Shown here piece by piece: positions 24,391 to 34,542 of a stretch of DNA of 64,000 nt (the first letter of the stretch is position 1; every line of letters starts with the position of its first letter). Location of the stretch: positions 47,670 through 111,669 of the forward strand of contig JBBKXR010000163.1 in NCBI GenBank assembly GCA_037969585.1, given 5' to 3'. The notes under the pieces were generated by a model. That model worked only from the letters and a program-made list of their open reading frames with translations, was not told the DNA's origin and did not search any database. The position numbers were made by a program, and so were the translations under genes. Source of the DNA: JBBKXR01 sp037969585 (GTDB taxonomy: Bacteria > Verrucomicrobiota > Verrucomicrobiia > Verrucomicrobiales > DEV007).

Positions 24391-27357
24391 CTACGGCTCT
24401 TGCAGAAAGCCGATCAAATCGCGGACGTCGTCGGGGGAGAGTGGTGCGAGCAGGCCTTCGGGCATCAGTGAAACGTCGAGTGTTTCAAGCTTGGCGATGT
24501 CTTTTTCGTCGATGGCGACTTCTCCGGTGAGGGTGCGCAGGGTGACGGTGTATTCGTTGCGGCTGGCGATGTTGCCGCTGAGCACGCTATCGTCGTTGCA
24601 GGTGATGACGGTCATGCGGAAGTCCTGCGGCAAAGTGGCGCCGGGATCGATGATGTTTTCGAGCAGGTAGTAGACGTCGGATCGGTTGGCGCCGGTCAGC
24701 TCGGGGCCGACACTGCCGCCTTTGCCGTGCAAGTTGTGACAGGCGGAGCAGAGCTGGGTAAATTTGATCTCGCCGTTGGCGAGGTCGGCCGTGGCGAGCA
24801 CGTCGGGGGTGAGCTGGTCCTGCCACTTTTTGATCTCGGTCTTCTTCTCTGCCGAACTGCTGGCCATTTTCCCCCAGACTTTGGAGACTCGGCTATTCAA
24901 CTCGTCATCCTTCAGTGTCTGGATTTGACGAACGTGATAGGCGGATACCGCGTTGCGAGGGATCGCCTTGGCTTCGAGGGCGTCGAGCAAATGAGTGGCG
25001 AACTTCTTGTTACCGACGAGGGCGTTGATGATCAGTGGCTGAGACTCCGGCGGCAGGCTGGGGTATTTGGTGACGAGCGCTTCGACCACCGGAGTTTTGT
25101 TGATTTGGCCCAGCACCGGGATGGCGGCGGCGGCGAGTTTCGGATCGTCGAGAAGGGGAAGCAGTTGCTCTTCGATGCCGGGAAGTTTGATCTCGGTGAG
25201 AAGGTCGAGAGCGAGTTGCTTGTCCTCGATAGAGCCGCTGGCGAGCAGTGCGTTAAAGCGGTTTCGGCTGTCACTTTCGTTGAAGGAAAGTTGAATGCTG
25301 AGGGCGAGAGCACGCAGGTCGGGATGAGCGAAGGCGTCTTCGAATACCTGCGGCCAACCATCGGGAGCCGTCAGGTCTTTGCGGCCACTGATGCCGGCGG
25401 CGAAACCGGTGAGGATGGTTTCCGACAGCGCTTCGTTATCGCTTTCGGCGAGGATCGTGATCAGCGGTGCGAAGACTTCGTTTTCGGAGAGGTTTTGCGC
25501 GAGGTTTTTGCTGAACAGGAGGCAGGTATCACCGGCGGAGCGAAGGATGGCGAGGGATTGGTCGGGGGAAGCAGCGGCGAGGTCCTTGATTTTATAGTAG
25601 GTGAGGAGTTGTAGCACTTCGCTTTGGGCAGTGATCGGATTACGGAGAATTGGTTGAATTATTTGCCACTTTATCTCGTCGTCGGCGACTGGAATTCTGG
25701 AGGAAAGCGTGAGTTGTAAGAGCGACGCTGCTTTCGTGGTTTCATAAATGCTCTCAATGCCCAGGCTACCATCGAATATTTCAGGCTGATTGAACACAAG
25801 CGGGTCTGCCGTTTCATTGACTGCGTAGTCGGTGATCATAAGCCGACCGAAGTGGCGGTCGTTTTTTTCCTGGTCGCCTTTGGCAAGGTCGTCGGAGTCC
25901 GGCAGTGAATCCCAGTGGCGACCACTCTGCGCCGCGAATTTCTTTTGCGCAGTTTCGTCGTTTGCGAGGCGTTCCAGTAAAATCCAGCGCGCCGTTCTCG
26001 TGAACCATTCGTTGTCGTGACCGTGGAGTGCCAGGAGTTCTTCATTCGTCATCTCCCACAAATTCTCATCCATCGGCGGGCTCGGCTCGCCGTAGATGAT
26101 CTTGTAGATCCTTCCTGAAGTTCGATGCACGCCGTCGCGATCATGGCATTCACCGAGGTCGGTCCAGTCGCTGAGGTAGACGTCGCCGTCGGGGCCGTAG
26201 AGGAGCTCCACGCCGCGAAACCAGAGATTGTTGGCGTGCAAAAAATCGTCTTCGTGGCGGCCGACGTAGGTTGCGCCTTCGGGATCGAGACGGTCGACAT
26301 TGACGCGACGGCCGTGGGTGTTGAACATGAACATTTTGTCGCGGTATTTATCGGGCCACTTGCCGCCGAGGTAGATCATGCCGCCGCAGTGTGAGTGGCC
26401 GCCGCCGAGTTCGCCGTGCACGCCTTTGCCGTCGCGAGTCTTGGTCCAGTCGTCGGTGCCGCCCGCATGGTGCAGGTGGTCGCAGCACATCGGCATACGA
26501 TCGTAGACGAATTTGGCAAACGGATCGGCGCGATTGCCCATGCGCGGGTAATAGGCACCGGGAATGGCGTGCCAGAGGTGGCCGTTGACGTTGTTGGTGA
26601 AGAACATGTCGCCGGCTGAATTCCAGTCGAGCCCCCAGGGATTGGTGGTGCCGCGGCAGACGACTTCGAACTTTTTGGTGACCGGATGGTAGCGCCAGAT
26701 CGCGCAGTCGAGCCCGATGCGCTTGTCGTCGGGCGTGCCGGGAGCGCCGACATTGCTCGGAGCGGTGATGCCGTGGCGGCCATAGAGCCATCCGTCGATG
26801 CCCCAGGTGAGGCCGTTAAAGAAATTGTGCCCGGCTTTGGTGGTCCAACCGTCGAGAATGACTTCGGGTGTACCGTCGCCATCGGGCAAGTCGTCGCGAT
26901 TCTTGTCGGGGTAGTAGAGCAGGTTAGGTGACGAACAAACCCACACGCCTCCCCAACCAACGGTCATGCCCGAGAGGTGATCGATGCCGCTGGCAAATAC
27001 TTTGCGGCTGTCGTGAACGCCGTCGTTGTCGGTGTCTTCGAAAATCAGGATGCGGTCTTCGCCTTTTTCCTGCCACTCCTGGTAGGAATACGATTCGGCG
27101 ACCCACAGGCGGCCACGGTCGTCGATGGCCATGGCGACCGGTTGACGAACGTCGGGTTCGCCGGCAAAGAGCGTCACCTGAAATCTCTCGGGAACGGTGA
27201 TCGCGGCGGCGGCTTCGGCGGGCGAAGGGGGTTCCTCGTCAGGCGCTTGGGTATTGCGTGGCTGGTAGTCTTCAGCGGCGGCGTTGGCTACCGTCATGGC
27301 GGTAACAGCGAGGGACGTTAGAGCCAGGGCGAGAGTTGTGAGAAAGCGTGGTTTCAC
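24391..27357 (-). CDS. PVC-type dehydrogenase beta-propeller / HEAT / c-type cytochrome protein
   Basis: The product has about 988 residues. The GTG at 27357 is chosen because it starts a clean signal peptide (VKPRFLTTLALALTSLAV); a GTG at 27438 would add 27 residues. Residues 45-450 form a membrane-bound-dehydrogenase-type propeller (AMAIDDRGRLWVAESYSY). The middle is helical HEAT-like repeats. The end carries a c-type heme site CSACH with GPELTGANRSDVYYLLENI, the putative heme-binding module typical of Planctomycetota and Verrucomicrobiota. It is probably a periplasmic quinohaemoprotein-like or carbohydrate oxidoreductase. The substrate is unknown. Confidence 0.88.
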   Translation of the reverse strand: MKPRFLTTLALALTSLAVTAMTVANAAAEDYQPRNTQAPDEEPPSPAEAAAAITVPERFQVTLFAGEPDVRQPVAMAIDDRGRLWVAESYSYQEWQEKGEDRILIFEDTDNDGVHDSRKVFASGIDHLSGMTVGWGGVWVCSSPNLLYYPDKNRDDLPDGDGTPEVILDGWTTKAGHNFFNGLTWGIDGWLYGRHGITAPSNVGAPGTPDDKRIGLDCAIWRYHPVTKKFEVVCRGTTNPWGLDWNSAGDMFFTNNVNGHLWHAIPGAYYPRMGNRADPFAKFVYDRMPMCCDHLHHAGGTDDWTKTRDGKGVHGELGGGHSHCGGMIYLGGKWPDKYRDKMFMFNTHGRRVNVDRLDPEGATYVGRHEDDFLHANNLWFRGVELLYGPDGDVYLSDWTDLGECHDRDGVHRTSGRIYKIIYGEPSPPMDENLWEMTNEELLALHGHDNEWFTRTARWILLERLANDETAQKKFAAQSGRHWDSLPDSDDLAKGDQEKNDRHFGRLMITDYAVNETADPLVFNQPEIFDGSLGIESIYETTKAASLLQLTLSSRIPVADDEIKWQIIQPILRNPITAQSEVLQLLTYYKIKDLAAASPDQSLAILRSAGDTCLLFSKNLAQNLSENEVFAPLITILAESDNEALSETILTGFAAGISGRKDLTAPDGWPQVFEDAFAHPDLRALALSIQLSFNESDSRNRFNALLASGSIEDKQLALDLLTEIKLPGIEEQLLPLLDDPKLAAAAIPVLGQINKTPVVEALVTKYPSLPPESQPLIINALVGNKKFATHLLDALEAKAIPRNAVSAYHVRQIQTLKDDELNSRVSKVWGKMASSSAEKKTEIKKWQDQLTPDVLATADLANGEIKFTQLCSACHNLHGKGGSVGPELTGANRSDVYYLLENIIDPGATLPQDFRMTVITCNDDSVLSGNIASRNEYTVTLRTLTGEVAIDEKDIAKLETLDVSLMPEGLLAPLSPDDVRDLIGFLQEP

Positions 27358-27478
27358 TGGGAGAGGCAAGGAGGGACCACACTCTTGGGGTCCGCAGTGG
27401 ATGGGGAAATGTTCGGCATCGGCAAGGCAAGGGACCACCAGGAGTGTCGTTCTTCCTTGGGTTGTGGCTGAGGGTCAA

Positions 27479-28408
27479 CTAATTACCGGCAGCGCGGAAA
27501 TTTTTCTGATGAAACTGCATCAACTCTTCGCCGCGGGTTTTATAGAAGGTGATGGCGCTGTGCGGAGCGTCTTTGCAGACAATGATGTTGTGCTCGATGC
27601 CGAGTTCGGTGAGGTAGGCATCGAACTTGAGATTGTATTCGTAGTTGAAGCATTTGTTGCCGACCCAGAGCATGATCGGCAACTCGGGGCGGTTCTTGCG
27701 GTCAGCAAAATCCTGAGCCAAGTCCCAGGCGTTGTATCCGGGGGCAAAGACGACCCTATCGCTTTCCGCACCTTCATTCTCCTGGATATGCTTCTCGGGC
27801 TCGTAGCCTGATCCGCCAGGAGCCGCGGAGCCGAAAAGCTCAGGGTGTTTGAACATGATGCGAGTCGTGCCGCGTCCGCCCTGGGAAAAGCCTTCGATCG
27901 CGCGACCGGCACGCGTGGCGATGGTGCGATAAGTGGCGTCGATGTGTGGGATGGTCTCCTTGATGAATACGTCTTCTCCGGAGGCGTTGTCGATCTGCGG
28001 GTAATTGTACCAGCTCATCGGACCGCCATTGGGGAAAACGTAAATTGTTGGTTCGATCGTACCGGCCTTGGTGGCGGTGTCGACGAAGGTGGCGACGGTG
28101 ATGCTTTTGCCTTCGCCTCCTGGGCGACCGCCGTGCAGGTAGTAGACGACCGGGTAGCGCTTTTCGGCGTTGGCAGAATCGTCATAGCCGGGAGGAAGGT
28201 AAATGTAGTAACCGATGTCCAGATCCATCGACTGGCTGCGGAAAGTGCCGTGTTTGACGGGGATGGAATCGGGCAATTTTTTGACTGGGCTGACCCACGA
28301 GAAAGGGGCGGACTTCTTGTTGGTCTTTTCGTCCTGAGCGTAGCCTGAGGCTATGCTGGCGATGAGGGCGAGCGCGAGGAGTAGCTTGAAAGATGAGCGG
28401 ATATTCAC
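27479..28408 (-). CDS. Exported esterase of the enterochelin-esterase/feruloyl-esterase-like group
   Basis: This 309-residue protein has a signal peptide ending SGYAQ. The alpha/beta-hydrolase core has YYLHGGRPGGEG as the oxyanion region, the nucleophile elbow GFSQGGRGT, and a C-terminal His in KDAPHS. This D-esterase-like group includes feruloyl esterases and PHB-depolymerase relatives that release acyl groups from polysaccharides. The gene stands downstream of a 292-base intergenic stretch and upstream of the PVC cytochrome gene on the same strand. A second, distantly similar esterase is encoded at 45952-47181. Confidence 0.85.
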   Translation of the reverse strand: MNIRSSFKLLLALALIASIASGYAQDEKTNKKSAPFSWVSPVKKLPDSIPVKHGTFRSQSMDLDIGYYIYLPPGYDDSANAEKRYPVVYYLHGGRPGGEGKSITVATFVDTATKAGTIEPTIYVFPNGGPMSWYNYPQIDNASGEDVFIKETIPHIDATYRTIATRAGRAIEGFSQGGRGTTRIMFKHPELFGSAAPGGSGYEPEKHIQENEGAESDRVVFAPGYNAWDLAQDFADRKNRPELPIMLWVGNKCFNYEYNLKFDAYLTELGIEHNIIVCKDAPHSAITFYKTRGEELMQFHQKNFRAAGN

Positions 28409-28700
28409 GCGCGCAGTTTGAATGGCGTGCGGGCTGGTGGCAAGCCGGTAGGCTGGCGGGAGTGTGTCGAAAGCATGTGGGGCGGCGGCGTGATAGAACG
28501 AAATTGCGATTTTGTTTGTCGATGTGGTGGCGGCGTGGAGAGGTCGCTCGATGACCGGCTGACGGAACGAATTTGGAAAATCGTTTAACGCTTTTGGTCA
28601 GGCCGAATAGCGGGACGGGCATCAGACTGACGGCTCGGCCACGGGGACCGCTGGGACGCCGGTATCACGTTCTCGTCCAGTCCCTACTGGGAAACGGGCC
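28409..28700. other. Intergenic region between the rsmB and esterase genes
   Basis: No convincing gene is seen. The stretch 28610-28700 is GC-rich, with short self-complementary segments such as AGTCCCTACTGGGA, and may be another dispersed intergenic element or the 3' end of the rsmB transcript. The part nearer 28409 should hold the promoter of the leftward esterase gene, but no clear hexamers are visible. Confidence 0.4.
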
Positions 28701-29975
28701 CTACGACTTGCGCAGTCGACAGGCGTAGGCGCCGTCGAAGCCGTCGCGCCAGGGGAGGCTGTCGATGCTCGCTTCGCGATTCAAGTCGGGATGGCGGGCG
28801 AGCAGTTGCTCGATCAGTTGTTCGTTCTCGACGGCGTCGATCGAGCAGGTGCTGTAGATCAGTCGGCCGCCAGATTTTAGGAAAGGCAGGGTCGCTTCGA
28901 CAATGCTGAGTTGTGTCTCGGCTTGTGCATTGAACTCACCGGGGTTGATGCGCCAGCGAACGTCGGCGCGTCGGCGCATGACGCCAGTGTTGGAACAAGG
29001 GACGTCGAGCAGGATGGCATCGAAGGTCTTGTCGCCGAGGGTATCGGTGGGAATGCCTTCGAGCCAGTCGAGATCGTGCACGGTGACGCATTCCTGAGCA
29101 CGCAGGCGCTGAAGATTTTCGTTAAGTCGTTCGAGCCGGGCCTCGCCCCGATCGATGGCGGTGACGCGGGCGCCGGATGCTGCGATCAATGATGCTTTCC
29201 CGCCCGGAGCGGCGCAGGCATCGAGAATTTCTTCACCAGCTTGTGCGTCGAGCAGTTGGCAGGAGAGGCGGGTCGAAGGATCCTGAAGGTAAATCCAACC
29301 GCGCTGCAGCCACTCCTTCGGAACGGGGCCTTCGATTTGGAAAAAATCCGGGTCATCTTTCAGCGCGGTGGTGCGTTCGTGCTCGGAGATTGATCTTCGG
29401 ATATCGCCATCTTTGTCTTCAACGAGGTGATTGATGCGCAAATAGACGGGCGGTGTCTGATTGTTCCAGGCGCAAAGTTTGCCAGCGATTTCCGCGCCGA
29501 AGGTTTTCGTCCAGCGATCGACGAGAAAATCTGGATGTGATTCGCGGATCGCCAGCGATTGGCCGGCGATGTGTTCGAGCAGTTGTTCACGTTTTCGATC
29601 CGCGTTGCGCAGCACGCCGTTGATCACGGATCGGTCGCTCCGATCACGGGCGAGATTGACGGTCTCGTGCACGGCGGCATGAGCGGGCATGCGGGTATCG
29701 AACAACTGATAGAGTCCGAGGCGCAACAGATTACGATTTTCATGGCTGAGCTTGCCGCGGCGCATGAAATTGACCATCGAGTCGAGTCGCGAGAGCCCGC
29801 GCACGACGCCGTAGAAAAGCTGTTGGAGCAGGGCGTGATCGATGGGGTTGAGCTCGTGTTTGCGGCTCAGGCTGCTGAGGATGTCATCGCAGTGGCGATG
29901 GCCGTTTTCCCAAGTTCGAAGTGCCTGCTGGGCGATCCGGCGCGGGTTGGCTGAGCGGCCGGATGCGCCACTCAT
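28701..29975 (-). CDS. rsmB: 16S rRNA m5C methyltransferase, RsmB type
   Basis: The product has 424 residues. An N-terminal NusB-like RNA-binding helical domain (RIAQQALRTWENGHRHCDDI onward) is followed by a RsmB/NOP methyltransferase domain. The SAM loop DACAAPGGKA, DVPCSNTGVMRRRADVRWR (the catalytic base-releasing Cys in PC) and YSTCSID (the second catalytic Cys in TC) are intact. It methylates C5 of a cytosine in 16S rRNA, C967 in E. coli. The start overlaps the ugd stop by four bases, so the two are translationally coupled. Confidence 0.9.
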   Translation of the reverse strand: MSGASGRSANPRRIAQQALRTWENGHRHCDDILSSLSRKHELNPIDHALLQQLFYGVVRGLSRLDSMVNFMRRGKLSHENRNLLRLGLYQLFDTRMPAHAAVHETVNLARDRSDRSVINGVLRNADRKREQLLEHIAGQSLAIRESHPDFLVDRWTKTFGAEIAGKLCAWNNQTPPVYLRINHLVEDKDGDIRRSISEHERTTALKDDPDFFQIEGPVPKEWLQRGWIYLQDPSTRLSCQLLDAQAGEEILDACAAPGGKASLIAASGARVTAIDRGEARLERLNENLQRLRAQECVTVHDLDWLEGIPTDTLGDKTFDAILLDVPCSNTGVMRRRADVRWRINPGEFNAQAETQLSIVEATLPFLKSGGRLIYSTCSIDAVENEQLIEQLLARHPDLNREASIDSLPWRDGFDGAYACRLRKS

Positions 29976-31294
29976 GAGTTTGCCGGTGGCTGGGCGGAAT
30001 TGGATCGGCCGATGCCGTGATACTCAAAGCCGAGTTTTCTGGTCGAATCAGGATCGAGTAAGTTACGTCCGTCGAAAATCAGTGGAGCGACCATCTTGTC
30101 GCGCAGTTCGGCGAGGTCGACGCTGGCGAACTCGGGCCACTCGGTGGCGATGACCAGAGCTTCAGCTCCTACAGTAGCAGCGCTGGCCGATTCGGCGAAG
30201 GTGAGCTTTTCAGCGATCGGCAGCTCGCGGGCTTTGTCCATGGCCTTAGGATCGTAAACGATGACCTCGGCACCTTCCGCGACCAGTGCCTCGACCAGTG
30301 ACAGTGCGACTGAACTGCGCAGGTCATCGGTGTTGGGTTTGAAAGACAGCCCCCAGACGGCGATCTTTTTCTCCGACAGCACCCACAGCGCTTCGCGGAT
30401 TTTTTTGATGAATCGGTCGAGCTGATCGCGGTTGATGCGCTCGACTTCCTTGAGCAGGCCGAACGGAGTGCCGAGTTGTTCGGCGATGGTGATGAAGGCG
30501 GCGATGTCTTTGGGAAAACAGGAGCCGCCGTAGCCGAGTCCAGCGTTGAGGAAGTCGCGCCCGATGCGCTTGTCCATGCCGATGCCGTCGACAACTTTTT
30601 CGATGTCGGCACCGGAAGCTTCGCAGATTGCGGACAGGGCATTCGCGTAGGAAATTTTCAACGCCAGGAATGAGTTGGCGGCGTGCTTGATAAGTTCGGC
30701 ACTGTTGATGTCGGTAACGAGGACCGGAGCGACGAAGGGTTCGTAAATTTTCTGCATGCGCTGCAGGGCGCGCTCGCTGTTGGCACCGATGACGATGCGG
30801 TCGGGGTGAAGCAGGTCGTCGACTGCGCAGCCTTCGCGCAGGAATTCCGGATTGCTGACCACGTCGAAATCAGCGTCCGGGGCGTAACGCTTGATGGTCT
30901 CGGCGACCTTCTCGCCGGTTTTTACGGGGACTGTACTTTTGTCGACGATGACCTTGTAGGCATCGATGGCAGGCGCGATTTCGCGGGCAACTTTTTCGAT
31001 GTAACTGAGATCGACTGAGCCGTCGTCGTTGGGGGGCGTCGGCACAGCGATGAATATCACGTCGCCAAAGCTGACACCTTCGGCAGTGTTGCTGGTGAAG
31101 CGTAGTTTGCCTGACGCTACGTTGCGCACGACCACCTCTTCGAGGCCGGGCTCGTAGATGGGGATCTTGCCCTCAAGCAGGGTGCGAATCTTTTCCTCGT
31201 TGTTGTCGACGCAGAGAACTTCGTGACCGACTTCAGCAAAGCAGGCGCCGGTGGTGAGTCCGACGTATCCGGAGCCGATAATGGAGAGCTTCAT
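29972..31294 (-). CDS. ugd: UDP-glucose 6-dehydrogenase
   Basis: This 440-residue member of the UDP-glucose/GDP-mannose dehydrogenase family has the NAD-binding GSGYVGLTTGACFAEVGHE, the central helix region IKHAANSFLALKISYANALS, the active-site Cys in GGSCFPKD and the C-terminal GLSFKPNTDDLRSS. It oxidises UDP-glucose to UDP-glucuronate for capsule, exopolysaccharide or LPS sugars. It sits between lptD upstream and rsmB downstream on the minus strand. The reaction is well supported; a related nucleotide-sugar substrate cannot be excluded. Confidence 0.92.
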   Translation of the reverse strand: MKLSIIGSGYVGLTTGACFAEVGHEVLCVDNNEEKIRTLLEGKIPIYEPGLEEVVVRNVASGKLRFTSNTAEGVSFGDVIFIAVPTPPNDDGSVDLSYIEKVAREIAPAIDAYKVIVDKSTVPVKTGEKVAETIKRYAPDADFDVVSNPEFLREGCAVDDLLHPDRIVIGANSERALQRMQKIYEPFVAPVLVTDINSAELIKHAANSFLALKISYANALSAICEASGADIEKVVDGIGMDKRIGRDFLNAGLGYGGSCFPKDIAAFITIAEQLGTPFGLLKEVERINRDQLDRFIKKIREALWVLSEKKIAVWGLSFKPNTDDLRSSVALSLVEALVAEGAEVIVYDPKAMDKARELPIAEKLTFAESASAATVGAEALVIATEWPEFASVDLAELRDKMVAPLIFDGRNLLDPDSTRKLGFEYHGIGRSNSAQPPANS

Positions 31295-31510
31295 AGTAGA
31301 GAATAGACGGTAATCGATGGGGCTGGCTTTGCTTGCTTGAGGAAAAGTGGACCTGCTGATCCTGTGCCCGCCAATATAGGCAGGTCTGGTGTTTCGCCAG
31401 TGAAATCCTGCCGCGTAGAATACAGCGCAGGTTCGGCGATAAGTCGGGAACGTGGGCCAATGAAAAAGCGGTCGCTGGAATTACCAGTGATGGCTCTTTG
31501 ATCGACGAGC

Positions 31511-34216
31511 TTATTGCGCGCCGAAGCCGGTCGGCTGGAGGTCAACTGGCAGTGCCAGTTTGGGGAAGGCCTTTAGCGTCAGGCTGAGGACGACGCCCCA
31601 GTCGGTTTCGCTGTTGCGGTTGTCACGAACGACACCGCCGAAGGCAAGCGACCAACTCGACAGGTCACGGTGCAGTTGATACTGCTGAAGCTCAAGGGTG
31701 CTGTCGGTCATTTCATAGCGATGCAGTGTGCTGACACCCCAGTTGTCGCTGAGGCGCGAGTAAGTGCTCAGTGTCACCGCGTTGCTGTCGAGGAAGAACG
31801 GGTGGCTGTCGAGGTAGTAGTGACCCATCGAAAACTGGAAGTTATCGGTCGGCATGAAGGTGAAGTTGGTAGTGACTTCGGTGAATTCGCGTTCGCTGTT
31901 GATCCAAGGTACCTGCGACTCGATAGTGGCGGCCAGCCAAGGTAGAGGGTACCAGGTAATATCGTTAAACAGATTGGAGAAATCGCGGTCGAACTCGGGA
32001 TCGTCCAGGTAGGTGTCAAAGTAAGAGTTGATCTCCAGCCAGTTGTAAGTGGCGCCGTTGCGCTTGGTCTGGAAGCGGTTGCCAATCCCCGGGCGGATGA
32101 TGTTCCAATTACGAATGTCGTCAGTGGCGGTATAAAGCGGCAGGTCGATGGGCCGCAGGCGGGTCGACGGCGTCAATCGGTCAATCGGAGTAAATCGACC
32201 GTCGATCTCATCGGTGCTGGTATACGAGTAGTTGGCGTAAGGCTGGATGATGTGGCGAAGTTCGTTGAGACCGAGCGCTTTTGAGTAAACGTCTGAGTAG
32301 ACCTTGGAGAACTTCATCGAAGTGTCGAGACCCGCGTGAAATGTGGTGCGATCGAATGCATCGCTGTACTGGCTGTCGATGCTGCTGTAGTTGGTGTAGC
32401 CGACGCCGACGCGTGGCACGAGTGAGACAACGTCGCCGATATTGGCAGGGTAGAGAATTTCGTGATAGGAGTCGAAGCGGGTGAAACCACGGTCATCGAG
32501 CATGCGATCGAGGTCGCTAAGAAGGGACCGGGCTTCTTCCTCGTCATAGTCTTTGCGAACGACGACCGGCTTTTCTTCTTCCTCACCGTCCTTTTTCTTA
32601 CTGCCTTTTTTCTCGGGAATGACGGTGACCAGGTCACCGTTTTTGTCGACTTCGAGCTTACCGGCATCGATCATGCGCAACAGGCGATCTTCTTCAGAGC
32701 GACGTCCAGATTTGGCCGTGCGATCACCGGAGGCAAGGTCTTCATCGAGGAAACCGAATGTGGTGTAACCGTTGTAGAATAGACCGGTGTCAAAGATCGG
32801 CTGACGAGTAAAATCGAATGCCAGCTCGGGTGATCGGGTATCGGACTCAAAGAAATCGTTGAGCTGAAAACGGCCAAGCAGTGAAATGGTGCCGCGCGGA
32901 TGGCGCTTAACCAGATTGACAATGTTGTCAGGGCGCGGGTCGAGTGCGAAATCGATCGGGAAAAAGTCGGCGTAGAAGAATGCGTCGCTGAGCTTGTTGA
33001 TGTCGATGTCGAGATAGAGCGTGCTCTTGTCGGGACCGGGCAGATAGACGCGGTGCTGAAGGTTTACACGGTAACGCTCCTGAGAGAGGTCGGTTCCTCG
33101 TTCATTGCCGCCGTAGCTCATGTTCGGCTCTGAGTCCTGAGCATAGTAAATATTCAGACTACCGAAGTTTTCGTTGTTGCGATGGCGCTCGGATTTGAAC
33201 TCAACGCCACCGGCGACTCCACGCGAACTGCGCACGTCGAGGTGAAGTTGGGCGAGTGTGTGATCGCCGATCATGAAGCCATACTGATTGAGCAGGAAGC
33301 CGCCCCAACCGGTGTTGAAACCCGGAGTAAAGAAATAACCGAGCTCGTCATCGAGCGGCTGCGACAGGTACGGCAGCCACAGCACCGGGACGTCGCCGGC
33401 ATAGACGGTCGCGCTTTTGAATACCACTTTTTCGCCTGGATAGATCTGTACCGACTTGGCTTTGATCCTGTAGTTGGGGTCCTTGCGATCGTGGGTCGTG
33501 AACAGTGACTGCTTCAGTTCCATCACCTGAGAGGTATCGGTGGGAACGGCGACCTGGCCAGTTTCGTAAAAAATTGGTGCCAGCGTACTGCGCAGCGAAG
33601 TGGCGGTCATCTCGCCACTTTCAATATTGTAAATTGTTTCGTCGGCGGAGAACACGCCACCATCTTTATAAATGGTGACATTGCCACGAGCGAAAACGTC
33701 GCCTGTCGACTGATGGTATTCCGCCGTGTCGGCGAAGATGGTCGTGGTGCCGTAATTGATTTCGACATCGCCAGTAGCTTTGGCGATCCCCGTCGACTCG
33801 TCGAAGCTGGTTTCCTGCGACTGAATCTGGATGTTGTCGACCGCCGACTGAGCATCGGCCAGTGCGCCGGATGGATCGCCAACAAGATTGCTTGCCTGGT
33901 CGAGAACGGCACCCGGGTTGGTGGCAAGTCCGCGAGCGGAATCAAGTGCCGCTTCCGGATTTTCGTAAGTGATGTCTTCGATGCCGAGCTCTGAGGCGGC
34001 TTTGCGCACGCTGTCAGCATCGATCGAATCCATATCGATCGCAGATCCGGCTTCGCGCAGTTTGTCGATGGTGCCGTCGTCACCGAGCTTGCCGATGGCG
34101 GCCTCGGCTTTGTCGACGGTGGCATCGTCCTGGGCGAGAACGGGCGACGCAACTAGTGCCAGGGCCGTGATGGCCTGACATAACCGCAATTTAATTAGAC
34201 GGGGCTTAGAAATCAT
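31511..34216 (-). CDS. lptD: LPS-assembly outer-membrane protein LptD (OstA)
   Basis: The product has 901 residues. The signal peptide ends near SPVLAQ. An Ala/Asp-rich linker of about 110 residues is followed by an OstA/LptA-like jellyroll (about 135-270; GIAKATGDVEINYGTTTIF, GDVFARGNVTIYKDG). The C-terminal beta-barrel follows, with alternating aromatic strands and WLPYLSQPLDDELGYFFTPG. It inserts LPS into the outer leaflet with LptE. Two points differ from the E. coli protein: the mature chain has no cysteine, so the disulfides that mature E. coli LptD cannot form, and a strongly charged Lys/Glu insert (GSKKKDGEEEEKP) interrupts the barrel, presumably as an extra loop. Confidence 0.88.
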   Translation of the reverse strand: MISKPRLIKLRLCQAITALALVASPVLAQDDATVDKAEAAIGKLGDDGTIDKLREAGSAIDMDSIDADSVRKAASELGIEDITYENPEAALDSARGLATNPGAVLDQASNLVGDPSGALADAQSAVDNIQIQSQETSFDESTGIAKATGDVEINYGTTTIFADTAEYHQSTGDVFARGNVTIYKDGGVFSADETIYNIESGEMTATSLRSTLAPIFYETGQVAVPTDTSQVMELKQSLFTTHDRKDPNYRIKAKSVQIYPGEKVVFKSATVYAGDVPVLWLPYLSQPLDDELGYFFTPGFNTGWGGFLLNQYGFMIGDHTLAQLHLDVRSSRGVAGGVEFKSERHRNNENFGSLNIYYAQDSEPNMSYGGNERGTDLSQERYRVNLQHRVYLPGPDKSTLYLDIDINKLSDAFFYADFFPIDFALDPRPDNIVNLVKRHPRGTISLLGRFQLNDFFESDTRSPELAFDFTRQPIFDTGLFYNGYTTFGFLDEDLASGDRTAKSGRRSEEDRLLRMIDAGKLEVDKNGDLVTVIPEKKGSKKKDGEEEEKPVVVRKDYDEEEARSLLSDLDRMLDDRGFTRFDSYHEILYPANIGDVVSLVPRVGVGYTNYSSIDSQYSDAFDRTTFHAGLDTSMKFSKVYSDVYSKALGLNELRHIIQPYANYSYTSTDEIDGRFTPIDRLTPSTRLRPIDLPLYTATDDIRNWNIIRPGIGNRFQTKRNGATYNWLEINSYFDTYLDDPEFDRDFSNLFNDITWYPLPWLAATIESQVPWINSEREFTEVTTNFTFMPTDNFQFSMGHYYLDSHPFFLDSNAVTLSTYSRLSDNWGVSTLHRYEMTDSTLELQQYQLHRDLSSWSLAFGGVVRDNRNSETDWGVVLSLTLKAFPKLALPVDLQPTGFGAQ

Positions 34217-34542
34217 ATCCCGAAGGAGAGGGGACTGGTTACCCTATATCAATTATCAAGATTGGTAAAACGAAACGCGTTTGCAGCGCAATATCCCCGG
34301 GGGGAGCGGTTGTTTAGCAACAAACTTCTGAAAAAACCAATGAAAAATACAGCAAATTCTCGTCGTGCTAGTGTGACCGGTGGCGTCGTGGCTTGACCTT
34401 CGATCACACCTTTGACGGGATTTGTCGATAGGAAAGCGAAAAAATGCGCCATCGCTGCGAATTCTAAACGATCCCTTCATCGGTTACTGTAATCATATCG
34501 CAGTGGATCGTTGCCGGACTGAGTCGCAGTTTTCGCCCGTTG
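34217..34542. other. Intergenic region upstream of lptD
   Basis: No gene is seen in this 326-base gap between the radC stop and the lptD start, both read leftward. It is AT-rich next to lptD and should carry the lptD promoter. A small hairpin (GTTG, TTTAG loop, CAAC) lies near 34308-34320. No clear Shine-Dalgarno precedes the lptD ATG. Confidence 0.5.

Noticed and set aside
24727..25614. A 295-residue plus-strand frame inside the PVC cytochrome gene
   Set aside because: It lies wholly opposite a well-supported gene with propeller, HEAT and heme motifs and shows no motif of its own.
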